Notes: generated by a model from the sequence alone, not told the origin. A stretch of DNA of 64,000 bases from RYN-133 sp963708645 (GCA_963708645.1 CAVPTA010000007.1:992001-1056000); one strand, 5' to 3'. Shown: positions 9,393 to 18,622, counted from the stretch's first letter. Numbers and translations are program-made.

Positions 9393-10481
9393 ATGGCGTT
9401 CACCGTCGAACGAAACCCGAACCCGGCTACCGCTGACGAGCGCGCGAAGATCCTCGAAGCGCCCGGCTTCGGCAGGTTCTTCACCGATCACATGGTGCGC
9501 ATCGACTACCGCGATGGCGCCTGGGGCGACGGCGCGGTGGTGCCGTACGGCCCACTTGCGCTCGACCCGGCCACGATGGCGCTGCACTACGGGCAGGAAA
9601 TCTTCGAAGGGCTCAAGGCCTACCGCCAGCCCGACGGCTCGGTCGCCACGTTCCGTCCCGACCAGAACGCGGGACGGTTCGCCCGCTCGGCGCGTCGGCT
9701 CGGGATGGCCGAACTCCCTGATGACCTGTTCGTCGAGTCGCTGCGCGAACTGGTTGCCGTCGATTCCGAGTGGGTGCCGACCGACCCGGCCGACTCGCTC
9801 TACTTCCGTCCGTTCATGATCGCGACCGAGGTCGGCCTCGGCGTGAAGCCGGCGTCGTCCTACGCCTATCTGCTCATCGCGTCTCCCGCTGGTCCGTACT
9901 TCGTCGGCGGCGTGAAGCCGGTCTAGGTGTGGCTGTCGACCGAGTACACGCGAGCGGCCGTGGGCGGCACCGGCGAGGCGAAGTGCGCGGGCAACTACGC
10001 CGCCTCGTTCGTCGCCCAGGCCCAGGCCGCCGCCCAGGGCTGCGACCAGGTGGTCTGGCTCGACGCCGCCGAGCACCGCTGGGTCGAGGAGATGGGCGGC
10101 ATGAACCTGTACTTCGTGTACGGGTCCGGCGCGAACGCCCGCATCGTCACCCCCGCGCTGACCGGCACGCTGCTGCCCGGCATCACCCGCGACTCGCTGC
10201 TCACGCTCGCCGGCGACCTCGGCTACACCGCCGAGGAGGGCAAGGTCTCGACCGACGAGTGGCGCGAGGGCAACGAGTCCGGCGCGATCACCGAGGTGTT
10301 CGCCTGCGGCACGGCCGCGGTGATCACGCCGGTCGGATCGGTCAAGAGCGCGAACGGCGAGTGGACGGTCGGCGACGGCTCGCCCGGTCCTGTCTCGATG
10401 CAACTGCGCGAGCACCTCACCGGCATCCAGACCGGCAAGCTCGACGACACCCACGGCTGGATGCACTCGCTCACGAGTTGA
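9393..10481 (+). CDS. ilvE: Branched-chain amino acid aminotransferase, interrupted by an in-frame TAG
   Basis: Class IV PLP aminotransferase catalysing the last step of Val/Leu/Ile synthesis. It reads FTDHMVRIDYRDGAWGDGAV, ALHYGQEIFEGLKAYRQPDG and RLGMAELPDDLFVESL, then after the stop GGTGEAKCAGNYAASFVAQA (PLP lysine in EAKCAGNY) and MGGMNLYFVYGSG. Both halves lie in one frame, separated only by TAG at 9924-9926, where relatives have a Ser-like residue in KPV(S)VWLS; TCG to TAG is one base. The first half alone lacks the PLP lysine, so truncated product would be inactive. Start ATG 9393; ATG 9384 is an alternative. Confidence 0.85.
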
Positions 10482-10486
10482 GTGAC

Positions 10487-10504
10487 GCCGCGGCGCGACG
10501 CGGC
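10487..10504. terminator. Short hairpin between convergent ilvE and globin genes
   Basis: GCCGCG (10487-10492) and CGCGGC (10499-10504) form a 6-bp GC stem with a 6-nt loop in the 25-bp gap between two convergent stop codons. The position suggests a bidirectional terminator. There is no T-tract, as is common in high-GC actinobacteria. Confidence 0.45.
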
Positions 10505-10506
10505 AG

Positions 10507-10968
10507 CTAGCTTCGGTAGGGCGGCGCGACGCCCCAGCCCCAGCGGGGGACGGGCGCATGCTCGACGACCGCCGCGTCGGTCTGCGAGTTGCTCATCGCC
10601 AGCCGCGTGCCCCACTCGAGGTAGCCGACCAGCGCGGCGCGGAACTCGGGGTCATCGGGCAGCTGCGCGTCGTCGGCGGCCAGGCTCATCAGGGACGCGA
10701 ACCGGAACCGGTGCTCGGGCGTGATCTTGAGATTGCGGTGATGCGCCAGCATGGCTTCGTAGCCGCCATACATGTCGGTGTAGTCGGCCGGCCCGCCGAA
10801 GACCTCGCTCCACCACGCGATGACGTGCTCGCGATGCTCGCGGCTCACACCGCCGGGAAAGAACGGCGAGAGCAGATCGTCACGCTCCACGCGGTCGTAA
10901 AAGGCGTTGATGAGCCGGACGAAGGCGTCGCTGCCGCCCGCCCACTCGTACAGCGACGGCGTACCCAT
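10507..10968 (-). CDS. glbO: Group II truncated haemoglobin (GlbO-like)
   Basis: 153-residue 2-on-2 globin. It begins SLYEWAGGSDAFVRLINAFY, has DLLSPFFPGGVSREHREHV, the proximal region HHRNLKITPEHRFRFASLM, and ends in VGYLEWGTRLAMSNSQ and VPRWGWG, a pattern characteristic of actinobacterial trHbO. Members bind oxygen with high affinity and are linked to oxidative and nitrosative stress and membrane respiration. It is the last gene of a same-strand run (sulfotransferase, dehalogenase, dcd, glbO) with about 20-bp gaps, so it may share their transcript. Confidence 0.9.
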   Translation of the reverse strand: MGTPSLYEWAGGSDAFVRLINAFYDRVERDDLLSPFFPGGVSREHREHVIAWWSEVFGGPADYTDMYGGYEAMLAHHRNLKITPEHRFRFASLMSLAADDAQLPDDPEFRAALVGYLEWGTRLAMSNSQTDAAVVEHAPVPRWGWGVAPPYRS

Positions 10969-10989
10969 CCCGTCACTGTAATCATGTAA

Positions 10990-11569
10990 TCAGCGAGTGG
11001 GCCAGGTTCGGAAGTTCTGATGGCTGCGGGACGGGGTGGGGCCGCGCTGGCCCTGGTAGCGCGAGCCGTACTGCGCCGACCCGTACGGGAATTCGGCCGC
11101 AGACGGAGAGCCGGAACAGGCACAGCTGGCCGATCTTCATGCCGGGCCACAGCGTGATCGGGAGGTTGGCGACGTTCGACAGTTCGAGGGTGATGTGACC
11201 GTTGAACCCAGGGTCGATGAAGCCTGCGGTCGAGTGCGTGAGCAGCCCCAGCCGCCCGAGCGAGCTCTTGCCTTCGAGGCGTCCGGCCAGGTCGTCGGGC
11301 AGGGTCACGATCTCCAGGGTCGAGCCGAGGACGAACTCGCCCGGATGCAGCACGAACGGGTCGTCGTCCTTGGGCTCGACGAGGGTCGTCAGCTCGTCCT
11401 GCTGCTTCGACGGATCGATGTGCGTGTACTGCGAGTTGTTGAACACCCGGAAGTACCGGTCGAGCCGCACGTCGACGCTCGAGGGCTGAACGAGGTCGGC
11501 GTCCCACGGGTCGACCACGAGTCGCCGGGCGTCGACTTCGGCGCGGATGTCACGGTCGGACAGCAGCAT
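10990..11569 (-). CDS. dcd: dCTP deaminase, one frameshift
   Basis: Converts dCTP to dUTP or, in the actinobacterial bifunctional form, directly to dUMP. Visible: MLLSDRDIRAEVDARRL, QPSSVDVRLDRYFRVFNN, LEGKSSLGRLGLLTHSTAG, FIDPGFNGHITLELSN and WPGMKIGQLCLFRLS. One extra C near 11108 (TCC-G-TCT) shifts the end; correcting it restores AAEFPYGSAQYGSRYQGQRG and PTPSRSHQNF. The corrected stop is at 10990. Length (about 192 residues) and the C-terminal YQGQRGPTPSR match the mycobacterial bifunctional enzyme. It lies 22 bp after the dehalogenase gene. Confidence 0.9.
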
Positions 11570-11591
11570 GCGTGCAGGCTATCTGGCGCGG

Positions 11592-12495
11592 TCAGGCAGG
11601 CGTAGCGCGAACGAACTCGACGACCGCGGCGGCCAGCTCGGGGCCGGCGTCCTCCTGCAGGAAGTGCCCGGCGTCGGCGATCACCGGGTGCTCGCGACCC
11701 TGCTGCGCCGGCCATCGTGCGTTCGAGGATCGGACGCATGCCGCCGGTGATCGGGTCGCCGTCGCTGAACGCGACCAGCATCGGCGTGGTCGATGCGCTC
11801 AGGCGCGCCCACGCCGCGCGGTTGGCGTCGCTGGCCGGGTCGTCCGGACGGTAGGGGACCAGTCCGGGCATCGCGCGCGGGCCGGCCTTGTACGACTCGT
11901 CCGGGAACGGGGCGTCGTAGCCGGCGCGCGCGTCGTCGGAGAGCGGACGACGGCACCCGGCCTGTACGAAGCGTCCGATGTCGAGGGTCGGCGCGCTCTG
12001 CACCGCCGCGCGGAACTGGTGCCAGATCTCGGGCATGTCGACGTCGCCGGTGGGCAGGCCGGTGTTGGCCGCGACGATGCGCGCGAACCGGTCGGGATGC
12101 TCGGCGGCCAGCCGCAGGCCGATCAGGCCGCCCCAGTCCTGCCCGACGAGCGTCGCGCCCTGCAGGTCGAGCCGGTCGAAGGCGAACTCGCGCACCCACT
12201 CGACGTGCGCGGCGTAGCTGTGGTCGTCGACCGAGGTCGGCTTGTCGGAGCGGCCGAACCCGATCAGGTCCGGCGCGATCGCACGCAGCCCGGCCTCGGC
12301 GAGCACCGGCACCATCGTGCGGTACAGGAACGACCAGGACGGCTCGCCGTGCAGCAGCAGCACCGGCTCGCCGTCGGCGGGACCGGCCTCGACCCAGGCC
12401 ATGCGCAGCCCGTCGCCGACCGTTGCGTAGTGCGGTGCGTAGTCGAAGTCGGGCAGGTCGGCGAAACGCTCGTCCGGCGTGCGTAGTGACTCCAC
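11592..12495 (-). CDS. Haloalkane dehalogenase, one frameshift
   Basis: Alpha/beta hydrolase that hydrolyses the carbon-halogen bond, giving an alcohol and halide. The nucleophile is Asp120 in LVGQDWGG, with Trp121 as halide ligand. The oxyanion segment is LLLHGEPSWSFLYRTMVPVL, followed by APDLIGFGRSDKPT, as in the DhlA/DmbB-like subfamily. The catalytic acid is probably in AFSDGDPITGG. The catalytic His (DAGHFLQEDAGPEL) appears only after removing an extra G near 11709 (GCC-G-GCG); the corrected stop is TGA at 11592. GTG start at 12495, one base after the sulfotransferase stop, so the two are clearly coupled. Confidence 0.85.
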
Positions 12496-12496
12496 G

Positions 12497-13366
12497 TCAG
12501 ATGTATCCGAGGATCTCGGCGGCTTCGCGCAGGTAATCGGGCACCTCGGACGGCGCCGGGTCCGGCGGGGCGGGCTGGATCGCGCCGGCCTTGATCTTGT
12601 CGCTCCAGTCGCCGAGGCCGCGGACGAATCCGCCGTGCTGCTGGTTGCCGTAGTCGATCATGCCGGCCTCCCACGGGACGTCCAGGAACTCGCAGATGCG
12701 CCGGGTCTGGGCTGCCGGGTCGCGGGTGAGCTCCTCATAGCGCAGCACGAGTCCACCGTGGATCCGCCGGGCCTCGTCCAGGTTCTTCGCGAACCGCAGA
12801 ATCTGGTCGCCCCAGTGCTCGGGCGGGTTGTTCGGATGCGCCTTGTGCATCGACTCCATCATCCGCACCGGATGGCGATACAGCAGGATGAACTTCGCCT
12901 CGGGCCAGTACCGGTGGATGCGCCGCCAGCTCAGCGTGTTGTGCGGCGTCTTGTCGACGATGATCGGCTTACCGCTCTTGAGCACCTGGTCGTAGAGCAG
13001 TCGATCCCACAGCATGTTCTCGAGATCGCGGTTGCTCAGCCGCAGTTCCTGCATGGCCAGTTCCAGCAATTTCGCGGTGGACGTGTCCAGGCGCAGCGCC
13101 CGCAAATGCATCTCGAGCGGCGCGCAGATCTGGGAGTGGCTGTTGAGGACCATCCGCATCATCGTCGAGCCGGAGCGCAGGTAGCTGAGCAGGAAGACCG
13201 GCTGCTGCACCAGGCGGAACTGTTCGGCCGGAGTGGTCGGACGCAACATCGGGGCAGCCGACGAGCCGGCCCGACGGACCCGGCGCGACGCGGCCCGGGC
13301 GGCACGCCGGGCGAACTCCTTCGCGCGGACGGAGGCCTTGCCCGACGCGTTCACCGAAGCGGTCAC
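12497..13366 (-). CDS. Sulfotransferase family protein
   Basis: PAPS-dependent sulfotransferase. The 5-prime-phosphosulfate loop is in QPVFLLSYLRSGSTMMRMVL. The region FILLYRHPVRMMESMHKAHP supplies the 3-prime-phosphate Arg/Ser, and VDKTPHNTLSW and RYEELTRDPAAQTRRICEFL are typical. GTG 13366 is chosen because AGAAAGG sits a few bases upstream; the open frame extends further but that part is not family-like. The basic N-terminus (ARRAARAASRRVRRAG) has no signal peptide. First gene of the run with the dehalogenase, dcd and glbO; the acceptor is unknown (glycolipid, glycan or small molecule). Confidence 0.85.
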   Translation of the reverse strand: MTASVNASGKASVRAKEFARRAARAASRRVRRAGSSAAPMLRPTTPAEQFRLVQQPVFLLSYLRSGSTMMRMVLNSHSQICAPLEMHLRALRLDTSTAKLLELAMQELRLSNRDLENMLWDRLLYDQVLKSGKPIIVDKTPHNTLSWRRIHRYWPEAKFILLYRHPVRMMESMHKAHPNNPPEHWGDQILRFAKNLDEARRIHGGLVLRYEELTRDPAAQTRRICEFLDVPWEAGMIDYGNQQHGGFVRGLGDWSDKIKAGAIQPAPPDPAPSEVPDYLREAAEILGYI

Positions 13367-13553
13367 CGGGTGCCTTTCTGGGTGCTGAGCTGGACGTTGG
13401 TCACGGGCGAGTATCCCCGAAGCGGGTCGCCGGCACCGAATCCGGGTCTGCTCGATCCTGTGGCGATGTTGCCTGCGACTTGCCTCTGACTTGCCTCCGA
13501 CACCGCTGAGAATCGCGCGGATCGCTGCCAACCGCGTCCATATACTGCGGGCC

Positions 13554-15320
13554 GTGAGCGAGGCCAGTGATCAGACCAGCGCCGTCGACAAGGCGACGAC
13601 CGAGCCGGCACCGGCCGAGGCCAACGGGCACACCGAGGCCACCACCGACGGTGCGACCTCGGGTTCGGCCACCGCGCCGCAGTCGCCGGAGGCGTCGCAG
13701 TCCGGTGGTGGCCGTTTCGGCACGCTGCGCAACCGCTTCGGCGACAACTCCTTGCTCGCAGCGCTGGGCGGATTCGGGGTGTTCATCACCGCCGTCCTGC
13801 TGTACACCCGCTTCCCGTTCACCGGGGGCCTGGGTCGGGACGAGTCGATTTACGCCTACGAGGCGCAGCGGTTCAGCCGAGGGCAGGCGCCGTACGCAAG
13901 CATCTTCGACCCCAAGACACCCGGTTCCGGCGTCCTGGGCGGCATCGCCGCTTTCGTGGCGCACCTTTTCCATGCGAACGACCTGCATGCGATCCGGTTG
14001 ATGTTCCTTCTCCTGTCGGTACTGACCGTCGTCGCCGTGTACCTGTGCATCCTGCAGGTGTCCGGCTCGGTTCTCGGTGCCTTCGCGGGCGGGATGGCGT
14101 TCACCTTCTTCACCAAGTTCGCTCACGACGCGATCATCGGCCCGGACGCCAAGACGCCGGCCGTCCTGTTCCTCGTGCTGTGCATTCTGTTCCTGGCCCG
14201 CAAGCAGTGGTTCACCGGCGCGCTGTTCGCCGGGTTGGCGTTTGCCTGCTGGCAGCCGCTCTTTCCGATGGCCGTGATCTCGATCGTGGCGGGGGTTGTC
14301 GCCGCTGATCCCGGCGCACGCAGTCGTGTGCGGGCCCTGATCCGCACCTTGGTCGGCGCGGCGCTGCCGATGGTGATCTTCGGCGTCTACTTCCTGGTGG
14401 TCGGAGCGTTCAAGGTCTTCGTCAGCGCGACGCTGCTCTACCCGCTGTCCGGCAACGTCCGGGCCAAGGAGAGCTTCCGTACCCACCTGACACACCCGTT
14501 CGAGGTGCTGTCCCACTACCCGATGACCGATGTCATCTTCTGGGTCGGGACGGTCGCATTGTTCGCTGTGGTGGTTCTCGAGTTCGTCCACAAGCGCCGG
14601 GCGGCCCTGACCTCACCAGTGGTGCTCATCGTGTTCGGCACTTTCGCGCTCAACATGCTGTACGCGTTCTACGACTTCCAGAGCGACCCCGACACCTTGC
14701 CGCTGCTCCCGTATCCCGCGATCGGCCTCGGCTTGGGCATCGGTGTGGCGATGGGTTACCTCAAGGTGACCAACGTTCGGCGGGTCGTCACCGGTGCGGT
14801 CGTGGCGGTCGCGGTCGTGCTCGCGTCGGTGTCCTGGACGAACTACACCGATGCGTTCGGCCACGACACCAAGCTGGTCTCGCAACTGCGTGGCGCATGC
14901 GGCATCGATCGGGTTGTGGGCCACGGCACGCTGGAGAGCCTGGGCAACCCGGTCGTGTTCGTCCTCACGCACCGCAAGAGCCCGACGAACTACATCTATC
15001 TGTCCTCCGGCGTCGATCACTGGAAGATCAAGCACACCACTGGCGGCTTCAAGGGCTGGGTGAACGAGATCGTCCGGCGGCATCCACCGGCGATCAACGT
15101 CGACGGGTGGAAGACCGCGTGGACGAAGGTGATGGTTCGCGCGCTGCGCAAGCACGGCTACAAGGTGCGCTACATCGGCCAGTTCAAGATGTTCATGACC
15201 AAGGCCGAGATCGCCCACGCGAAGCAGGCGAATGTGAAGCTGAGCACCAAGTTCACGCGTATCGCGACGAACACGGACGGGAGACCCCTGCCCGCCAAGG
15301 TACCCTGTGGAAACGGCTAA
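13554..15320 (+). CDS. Polytopic membrane protein, glycosyltransferase-39/ArnT-like
   Basis: 588-residue protein. It has a disordered Ala/Thr/Pro-rich cytoplasmic N-terminus (about 1-65) and about ten hydrophobic segments. The first loop ends LLYTRFPFTGGLGRDESIYA: the DE-type acidic pair after TM1 is the usual catalytic site of GT-C polyprenyl-phosphate-sugar transferases. It continues YEAQRFSRGQAPYASIFDPK, also typical. A basic C-terminal domain of roughly 150 residues after the last TM is probably extracytoplasmic. GTG start 13554. It is the first gene of a glycan module and most likely transfers a sugar from a lipid carrier outside the membrane; donor and acceptor are unknown. Confidence 0.75.
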   Translation: MSEASDQTSAVDKATTEPAPAEANGHTEATTDGATSGSATAPQSPEASQSGGGRFGTLRNRFGDNSLLAALGGFGVFITAVLLYTRFPFTGGLGRDESIYAYEAQRFSRGQAPYASIFDPKTPGSGVLGGIAAFVAHLFHANDLHAIRLMFLLLSVLTVVAVYLCILQVSGSVLGAFAGGMAFTFFTKFAHDAIIGPDAKTPAVLFLVLCILFLARKQWFTGALFAGLAFACWQPLFPMAVISIVAGVVAADPGARSRVRALIRTLVGAALPMVIFGVYFLVVGAFKVFVSATLLYPLSGNVRAKESFRTHLTHPFEVLSHYPMTDVIFWVGTVALFAVVVLEFVHKRRAALTSPVVLIVFGTFALNMLYAFYDFQSDPDTLPLLPYPAIGLGLGIGVAMGYLKVTNVRRVVTGAVVAVAVVLASVSWTNYTDAFGHDTKLVSQLRGACGIDRVVGHGTLESLGNPVVFVLTHRKSPTNYIYLSSGVDHWKIKHTTGGFKGWVNEIVRRHPPAINVDGWKTAWTKVMVRALRKHGYKVRYIGQFKMFMTKAEIAHAKQANVKLSTKFTRIATNTDGRPLPAKVPCGNG

Positions 15321-15435
15321 TCGCTTTCACAGCCGCCCCGGTAGGCATTGCTAGGTTTGTCTGTCGTGCCCCGGCTTCGGCCTCGAGGGCCGGTCAGGAC
15401 ACACCCACCGGGCAGTTACGAGAATCCGAGGACTT

Positions 15436-16633
15436 ATGCAACGCGCCGAAAACTTCAGCCATGACGTCGTTGTCATCGGCGGATGTGGACACGTCGGGCT
15501 GCCGCTGGCGATCGCGCTGGCCGACCGCGGCGCGTCCGTCCTCGTGTACGACGTCAGCAAGGCCGCCGTCGACACCGTCAACGACGGCGTTCTGCCCTTC
15601 GACGAGCCTGGCGCTGCCGACAAGCTGAAGAAGGCCGTCGAATCGGGTGCGCTGCGCGCCTCGACCGAGGAATCGGTCGTCGCCGACGCCGAGAACGTGA
15701 TCGTCGTGATCGGGACCCCGGTCGACGAGCACCTCAACCCCGATCCGCAGGCCATCCCGCGCGCGCTCGACCAGTGCGCGCCGTACTTCCGCGACGGCCA
15801 GCTGCTCGTACTGCGCAGCACCGTGTTCCCGGGCGTCACCCGCCTGGTCGAGCGCATGGTTGCCGAGCGTGGCCTCGAGATGGACGTGTCCTTCTGCCCG
15901 GAGCGCATCGCCGAGGGCAAGGCGATGACCGAGCTGTTCTCGCTGCCGCAGATCATCTCCGGGAACTCGCCGAAGGCGAGCGAGCGGGCCGCGGCGCTGT
16001 TCGGCCGACTCACCGAGCAGGTCGTCCACCTCGAGCCCGAAGAGGCCGAGCTGGCCAAGCTGTTCACCAACACCTGGCGCTACATCAAGTTCGCGGCAGT
16101 GAACCAGTTCTACATGTTCGCCGACAGCCGTGGCCTCGACTTCGAACGCATCCGGCAGGGCCTCTCGCAGGACTACCCGCGCGCGCAGGACATGCCCGGC
16201 GCCGGATTCGCTGCCGGCCCGTGCCTGTTCAAGGACACGATGCAGCTCGCCGCGTTCAACGACAACAACTTCGCGCTCGGCCACGCTGCGATGCTCGTCA
16301 ACGAGGGCCTGCCGCTCTACGTCGTCAGCCAGTTGGCCGAGAAGCATGACCTGGGCTCGATGACCGTCGGCATCCTCGGTGCCTCGTTCAAGGCGAACTC
16401 CGACGACATCCGGTCCAGCCTGGCCTACAAGCTCAAGCGCATCCTGTCGTTCAAGGCCGCGCAAGGTGCTCATGACCGACCCGTACGTCACCGTCGACGC
16501 CGACCTCGTCCCGCTCGAGCAGGTGCTTGCCGAGGCAGACGTCCTGATCGTCGCGACTCCGCACCCCGAGTACCGCGGCATCACGACCGACAAGCCCGTC
16601 GCCGACGTCTGGAACGTGTTAGGCACCGCGTGA
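15436..16633 (+). CDS. UDP-glucose/UDP-ManNAc dehydrogenase family protein, one frameshift
   Basis: NAD-dependent nucleotide-sugar dehydrogenase converting a UDP-hexose to its uronic acid in two oxidations. Visible: VVVIGGCGHVGLPLAIALAD (NAD binding), VIVVIGTPVDEHLNPDP, LLVLRSTVFPGVTRLVER, FCPERIAEGKAM, then ELAKLFTNTWRYIKFAAVNQ and the catalytic Cys in GAGFAAGPCLFKDT. The C-terminal UDP-binding domain starts TVGILGASFKANSDDIRSS. One extra C near 16465 (GCG-C-AAG) shifts the frame before VLMTDPYVTVD. The FCPERIAEG and GASFKANSDD forms resemble UDP-ManNAc dehydrogenases more than plain UDP-glucose ones (inference). The stop overlaps the GT2 start. Confidence 0.85.
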
Positions 16634-17436
16634 TCTCCACACCCAGCCACCACTTGCGGGTCTCGGTGGTGATCCCGGCCTACAACGAGTCGACCAACAT
16701 CGTCCCGGTGCTCGATCGACTCCTGGAGTCGGTGAATCTGCCCTGCGAGGTACTGGTAGTCGTCGACATGGCCGAGGACTCGACGATCCCGGTCATCGAG
16801 GAGTACGCGCTCAAGGCGCCGTCGGTGCGGGTCGTGATCAACGACTTCGGACGCGGGCCGGCCTACGCGATTCGGTACGGCATCCACGTGGCCGAGGCCC
16901 CGGTCGTGGTCGTGACCATGGCCGACGGGTGTGACGACCCGCGCCAGATCGACGAGCTGACCCGGCTGGTCGAACGCGGGGTCGTCGTGGCCGCCGCGTC
17001 GCGCTACATGCCGGGTGGCCAGCAGGTCGGCGGGCCGTACTTCAAGCGGATGCTCTCGAAGAACGCCGGACGGTCGCTTTACTGGTTCGCGCGCATCGGC
17101 ACACGCGATGCGACGAACTCCTTCAAGGCTTACAACCGCGATTTCGTCGAGTCGGTCGGCATCGACAGCTCCGACGGGTTCGAGATCGGCCTCGAGTTGA
17201 CCGCCAAGGCGCGCCGGTTGCGTCTTCCGGTCGCCGAGATCCCTACCATTTGGTTGGACCGCCCTGCTGGGGTCTCCAACTTCAAGCTCACAAAATGGAT
17301 TCCCAAGTACGTCCGCTGGTATCGCTTCGCGTTCGGCAAGCGGCTGCAGGTCGATGATCTGCAGCCGGCCGTCCACGCGGGCGTTGCACCCAGTAGCGCC
17401 AGCGCCAACCCGCAGGATACGGAGTTACAGAAATGA
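16630..17436 (+). CDS. Family 2 glycosyltransferase
   Basis: 268-residue GT-A fold enzyme. It opens VSVVIPAYNESTNIVPVLDR, has VVVDMAEDSTIPVI and the acidic motif VVVTMADGCDDPRQID (in place of DxD), then GTRDATNSFKAYNRDFVES and FEIGLELTAKARRLRLPVAE. The layout resembles dolichol/polyprenyl-phosphate sugar synthases but without C-terminal membrane helices. The GTG start overlaps the dehydrogenase stop (GTGA), and its own stop overlaps the epimerase ATG (ATGA), so three genes are tightly coupled. It probably loads a sugar onto a carrier lipid used by the membrane protein at 13554. Confidence 0.85.
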   Translation: MISTPSHHLRVSVVIPAYNESTNIVPVLDRLLESVNLPCEVLVVVDMAEDSTIPVIEEYALKAPSVRVVINDFGRGPAYAIRYGIHVAEAPVVVVTMADGCDDPRQIDELTRLVERGVVVAAASRYMPGGQQVGGPYFKRMLSKNAGRSLYWFARIGTRDATNSFKAYNRDFVESVGIDSSDGFEIGLELTAKARRLRLPVAEIPTIWLDRPAGVSNFKLTKWIPKYVRWYRFAFGKRLQVDDLQPAVHAGVAPSSASANPQDTELQK

Positions 17437-18452
17437 AGGTTTGCGTCAGCGGCTCGGCCGGTTTCATCGGCGGCTATGTGGTCGAGGAGTTGCTCAACCG
17501 CGGCCACGAGGTCGTCGGTATCGACAACTACTCGAAGTACGGCAAGGTCGTGAAGTCCTACGACGACAACCCGAACTACGACTTCACCGAGGGCGATGTC
17601 CGCGACACCGACCTGATGACCAAGCTGCTCATGGACTGCGATCACTTCATCGCGGGCGCGGCGCTCATCGGCGGTATCTCCTACTTCCACACCTACGCCT
17701 ACGACCTGCTGGCCGAGAACGAGCGCATCATCGCCTCGTCCTGCGATGCCGCGATCAAGGCGCACGAGCAGGGCAAGCTGAAGAAGGTCACCTACCTCAG
17801 CTCGTCCATGGTGTTCGAGTCGGCGACGCACTGGCCCTCGGCCGAGGGTGACGAGCGCAAGATCCCGCCGCCGCTGTCGTCCTACGGTTTCCAGAAGCTC
17901 GCCGTCGAGTACTTCGCGATCGCCGCGTGGGACCAGTACAAGCTGCCCTACACGATCGTGCGTCCGTTCAACTGCGTCGGCATCGGCGAGAGCCGCGCGC
18001 TGGGCGATGTCGAGATCGACTCCGGCAACGTGAAGCTTGCGATGAGCCACGTCGTCCCGGACCTCGTGCAGAAGGTGCTCAAGGGCCAGGACCCGCTGCA
18101 CATCCTCGGCACCGGCGACCAGGTGCGTCACTACACCTACGGCGGCGACCTTGCCCGCGGCATCGTCGAGTGCGTGCTTCAGGATGCCGCGCTCAACGAC
18201 GACTTCAACCTCTCGACCGCCGAGTCGACCACGGTGCTCGACCTCGCGCAGGTGATCTGGACGAAGATCAACGGCGACAAGCCGTTCAACGTCACCAGCG
18301 ACGAGGCGTTCGAGTACGACGTCCAGAAGCGCGTCCCGGACGTGTCGAAGGCCAAGAGCGTGCTCGGCTACGAGGCAACGACCACCCTCGACGAGATGCT
18401 CGACGAGGTCATCCCGTGGATCAAGCAGGCCATGGCGGACGGCACCATCTGA
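17433..18452 (+). CDS. NAD-dependent epimerase/dehydratase (extended SDR)
   Basis: 339 residues. The Rossmann motif SGSAGFIGGYVVEELLNRGH is at the very N-terminus, then GIDNYSKYGKV. GAALIGGISYFHTYAYDLLA replaces the usual AA-V-G region. The catalytic Ser and Tyr lie in VTYLSSSMVFESA and SSYGFQKLAVEYF (YxxxK shifted to YGFQK). VRPFNCVGIGES and VRHYTYGGDLARGI are typical of nucleotide-sugar epimerases. Which hydroxyl it inverts cannot be read from sequence. Last gene of the glycan module; a strong inverted repeat follows at 18564-18622. Confidence 0.85.
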   Translation: MKVCVSGSAGFIGGYVVEELLNRGHEVVGIDNYSKYGKVVKSYDDNPNYDFTEGDVRDTDLMTKLLMDCDHFIAGAALIGGISYFHTYAYDLLAENERIIASSCDAAIKAHEQGKLKKVTYLSSSMVFESATHWPSAEGDERKIPPPLSSYGFQKLAVEYFAIAAWDQYKLPYTIVRPFNCVGIGESRALGDVEIDSGNVKLAMSHVVPDLVQKVLKGQDPLHILGTGDQVRHYTYGGDLARGIVECVLQDAALNDDFNLSTAESTTVLDLAQVIWTKINGDKPFNVTSDEAFEYDVQKRVPDVSKAKSVLGYEATTTLDEMLDEVIPWIKQAMADGTI

Positions 18453-18563
18453 TTTTCGGCCGAGCGGCGGGCCTCCTCGTCCGCCGCTTGCGTCGCCGTC
18501 GTCTTAGGGCTTGAGCCTCCTCGTGGTCATCTTCGGGGTGGTTGCGCTTCGGCCTTCGCGTCT

Positions 18564-18622
18564 GCTTTGCCCCGCGTACGCGAGTGGTACGTGCGTTTCA
18601 GCATGTATTGCCGGGGCAAAGC
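18564..18622. terminator. Long inverted repeat between convergent genes
   Basis: Perfect 11-bp arms GCTTTGCCCCG (18564-18574) and CGGGGCAAAGC (18612-18622) flank 37 bases. That loop itself contains a second hairpin, CGTAC/GTACG (18575-18579 and 18587-18591). It lies in the roughly 220-bp gap between the epimerase and phosphatase stop codons. The simplest reading is a bidirectional terminator; a structured RNA is possible. I see no convincing coding sequence in this gap. Confidence 0.5.

Noticed and set aside
9924..9926. Pyrrolysine or other amber recoding in ilvE
   Set aside because: No Pyl system would be expected in this organism and only one gene shows an internal TAG.
15394..17376. Long minus-strand frame across the dehydrogenase and GT2 genes
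   Set aside because: Shadow of the plus-strand genes; low-complexity Arg/Asp/Val protein.
16630..17436. GT2 as a dolichol-phosphate-mannose synthase
   Set aside because: It has no membrane anchor and lacks a strict DxD motif, so only the general family is supported.
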